Source: Thermoanaerobacterium thermosulfurigenes
GTDB lineage: Bacteria > Bacillota > Thermoanaerobacteria > Thermoanaerobacterales > Thermoanaerobacteraceae
DNA: 15,075 nucleotides
Direction of reading: 5' to 3'
Assembly (NCBI RefSeq): GCF_051201035.1
Contig: NZ_JBPODR010000035.1
Span: forward strand, 1 to 15,075
Shown one piece after another: positions 14,711 to 15,075 of this stretch. Under the pieces are notes generated by a model, which was not told the DNA's origin, did no database searches, and saw only the letters and a program-made list of their open reading frames with translations. Each line of letters starts with the position of its first letter. The stretch's first letter is position 1. Both the position numbers and the translations under genes were made by a program.

Positions 14711-14860
14711 TTACCTTGTCTCTTTATGCAATGTATGTTTTCTGCAGAACTTACAGTATTTCATAAGCTCTATCCTATCAGGATCGTTCTTCTTGTTTTT
14801 AGTAGTATTATAGTTTCTCTGCTTACATTCCGTGCAAGCTAATGTGATCTTAACCCGCAA
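14711..14860 (-). CDS. rpmG: 50S ribosomal protein L33 (zinc-binding form)
   Basis: L33 is a small 50S protein near the E site. The 49-aa product starts MRVKITLACTECKQRNY and keeps both Cys pairs, Cys9/12 (CTEC) and Cys36/39 (CKFC), so it is the zinc-ribbon form. The start is TTG: two TTGs lie in frame (14861–14863 and 14858–14860). The second gives 8-nt spacing from GGAGG and the family's normal first residue. It is the first gene after the tuf terminator and heads the secE–nusG–rplK–rplA module behind its own promoter. Confidence 0.95.
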   Translation of the reverse strand: MRVKITLACTECKQRNYNTTKNKKNDPDRIELMKYCKFCRKHTLHKETR

Positions 14861-14896
14861 CAATTCCACCTCCCGGAATTTAAAACTACTTTTAAA

Positions 14897-14925
14897 ACTT
14901 TATCATAAATATTAATTTATGTCAA
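14897..14925 (-). promoter_or_regulatory. Sigma-A promoter of rpmG–secE–nusG–rplK–rplA
   Basis: The -35 TTGACA (14920–14925), a 17-nt spacer and the -10 TAAAGT (14897–14902) with TG one base upstream form an extended -10 promoter. Transcription should start near 14890, leaving a leader of about 30 nt. It begins within 20 nt of the terminator of the upstream tuf. Confidence 0.85.
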
Positions 14926-14941
14926 TCTAATTGTATAGACT

Positions 14942-14975
14942 CAAAAAAAGCCAGGTAAAATACCCAGCCCTTTTT
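14942..14975 (-). terminator. Intrinsic terminator after the upstream tuf
   Basis: The transcript folds GGGCUGGGUA against UACCUGGCUU around a 3-nt UUU loop, including a few G·U pairs, flanked by A-run and U-run that extend the stem. It starts right at the tuf stop codon. It ends the tuf transcript and separates it from the rpmG module. Confidence 0.85.
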
Positions 14976-15075
14976 ATGACAGAATCTTGGAAACAACACC
15001 GGCTCCTACTGTGTGTCCGCCTTCTCTTATAGCAAATTTTAATCCTTCTTCCATCGCTATCGGTGTTATTAATTC
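14974..15075 (-). CDS. tuf: Elongation factor EF-Tu, C-terminal 33 residues (cut by window edge)
   Basis: The last 33 codons and TAA stop of a second EF-Tu gene, reading from beyond position 15075. The residues ELITPIAMEEGLKFAIREGG, then HTVGAGVVSKILS, match the end of EF-Tu domain III; most family members have Arg where His stands before TVGAGVV. The piece does not overlap the residues present in the copy at the left edge, so the two cannot be compared here. Its terminator follows at once. Confidence 0.95.
   Translation of the reverse strand, partial: ELITPIAMEEGLKFAIREGGHTVGAGVVSKILS

Noticed and set aside
14683..14973. tRNA gene between tuf and secE, as found in some bacteria
   Set aside because: The space holds only rpmG, a promoter and a terminator; no cloverleaf is visible.
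1..15075. A previously undescribed system
   Set aside because: Every gene is a recognised, conserved core gene in its usual order; the novelty is limited to regulatory RNA details and small protein insertions or tails.

Overview
This window is the core transcription–translation locus of a low-GC, Gram-positive-type bacterium (Firmicutes/Clostridia). Every gene reads on the minus strand, so the order of transcription runs from high to low coordinates. The proteins look most like those of thermophilic clostridia such as Thermoanaerobacterium or Thermoanaerobacter: the N-terminus of RpoB, a Cys-rich loop in EF-Tu, and a ybxF-type L7Ae gene between rpoC and rpsL. The genus is inferred from memory of the families, not from a search.

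In transcription order the layout is: the end of a tuf gene and its terminator (15075–14942); rpmG–secE–nusG–rplK–rplA (14860–12725); an L10 leader with attenuator, then rplJ–rplL and a strong terminator (12718–11565); rpoB–rpoC (11335–4041); and ybxF–rpsL–rpsG–fusA followed by the start of a second tuf (3956–1). The window therefore begins and ends inside EF-Tu genes in the same orientation.

The cluster looks like one long operon but carries four promoters of nearly identical design: TTGACA, a 17-nt spacer and an extended -10 with TG one base upstream. They lie before rpmG (14897–14925), the L10 leader (12690–12718), rpoB (11515–11543) and ybxF (4003–4031). Two intrinsic terminators (after tuf and after rplL) and the leader attenuator divide the cluster into modules. 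Ribosomal stalk proteins, RNA polymerase and the str genes can therefore be set separately, while readthrough is still possible at rplA/rplJ and rpoC/ybxF.

Together the genes make the two large RNA polymerase subunits, the elongation factor NusG, the SecE translocon subunit, ribosomal proteins L33, L11, L1, L10, L7/L12, S12, S7 and a YbxF-like K-turn protein, and the elongation factors EF-G and EF-Tu. I found no mobile element, CRISPR array, tRNA or defence gene, and nothing that amounts to a new system. The points worth a second look are a four-cysteine loop in EF-Tu, RNA hairpins at several ribosome-binding sites (nusG, rpoC, ybxF, and upstream of rpsL), a very acidic RpoB tail, and the repeated promoter design. 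The longest gene-free stretch is 11336–11618 (283 nt); it holds the rplL terminator, the rpoB promoter and the rpoB leader.
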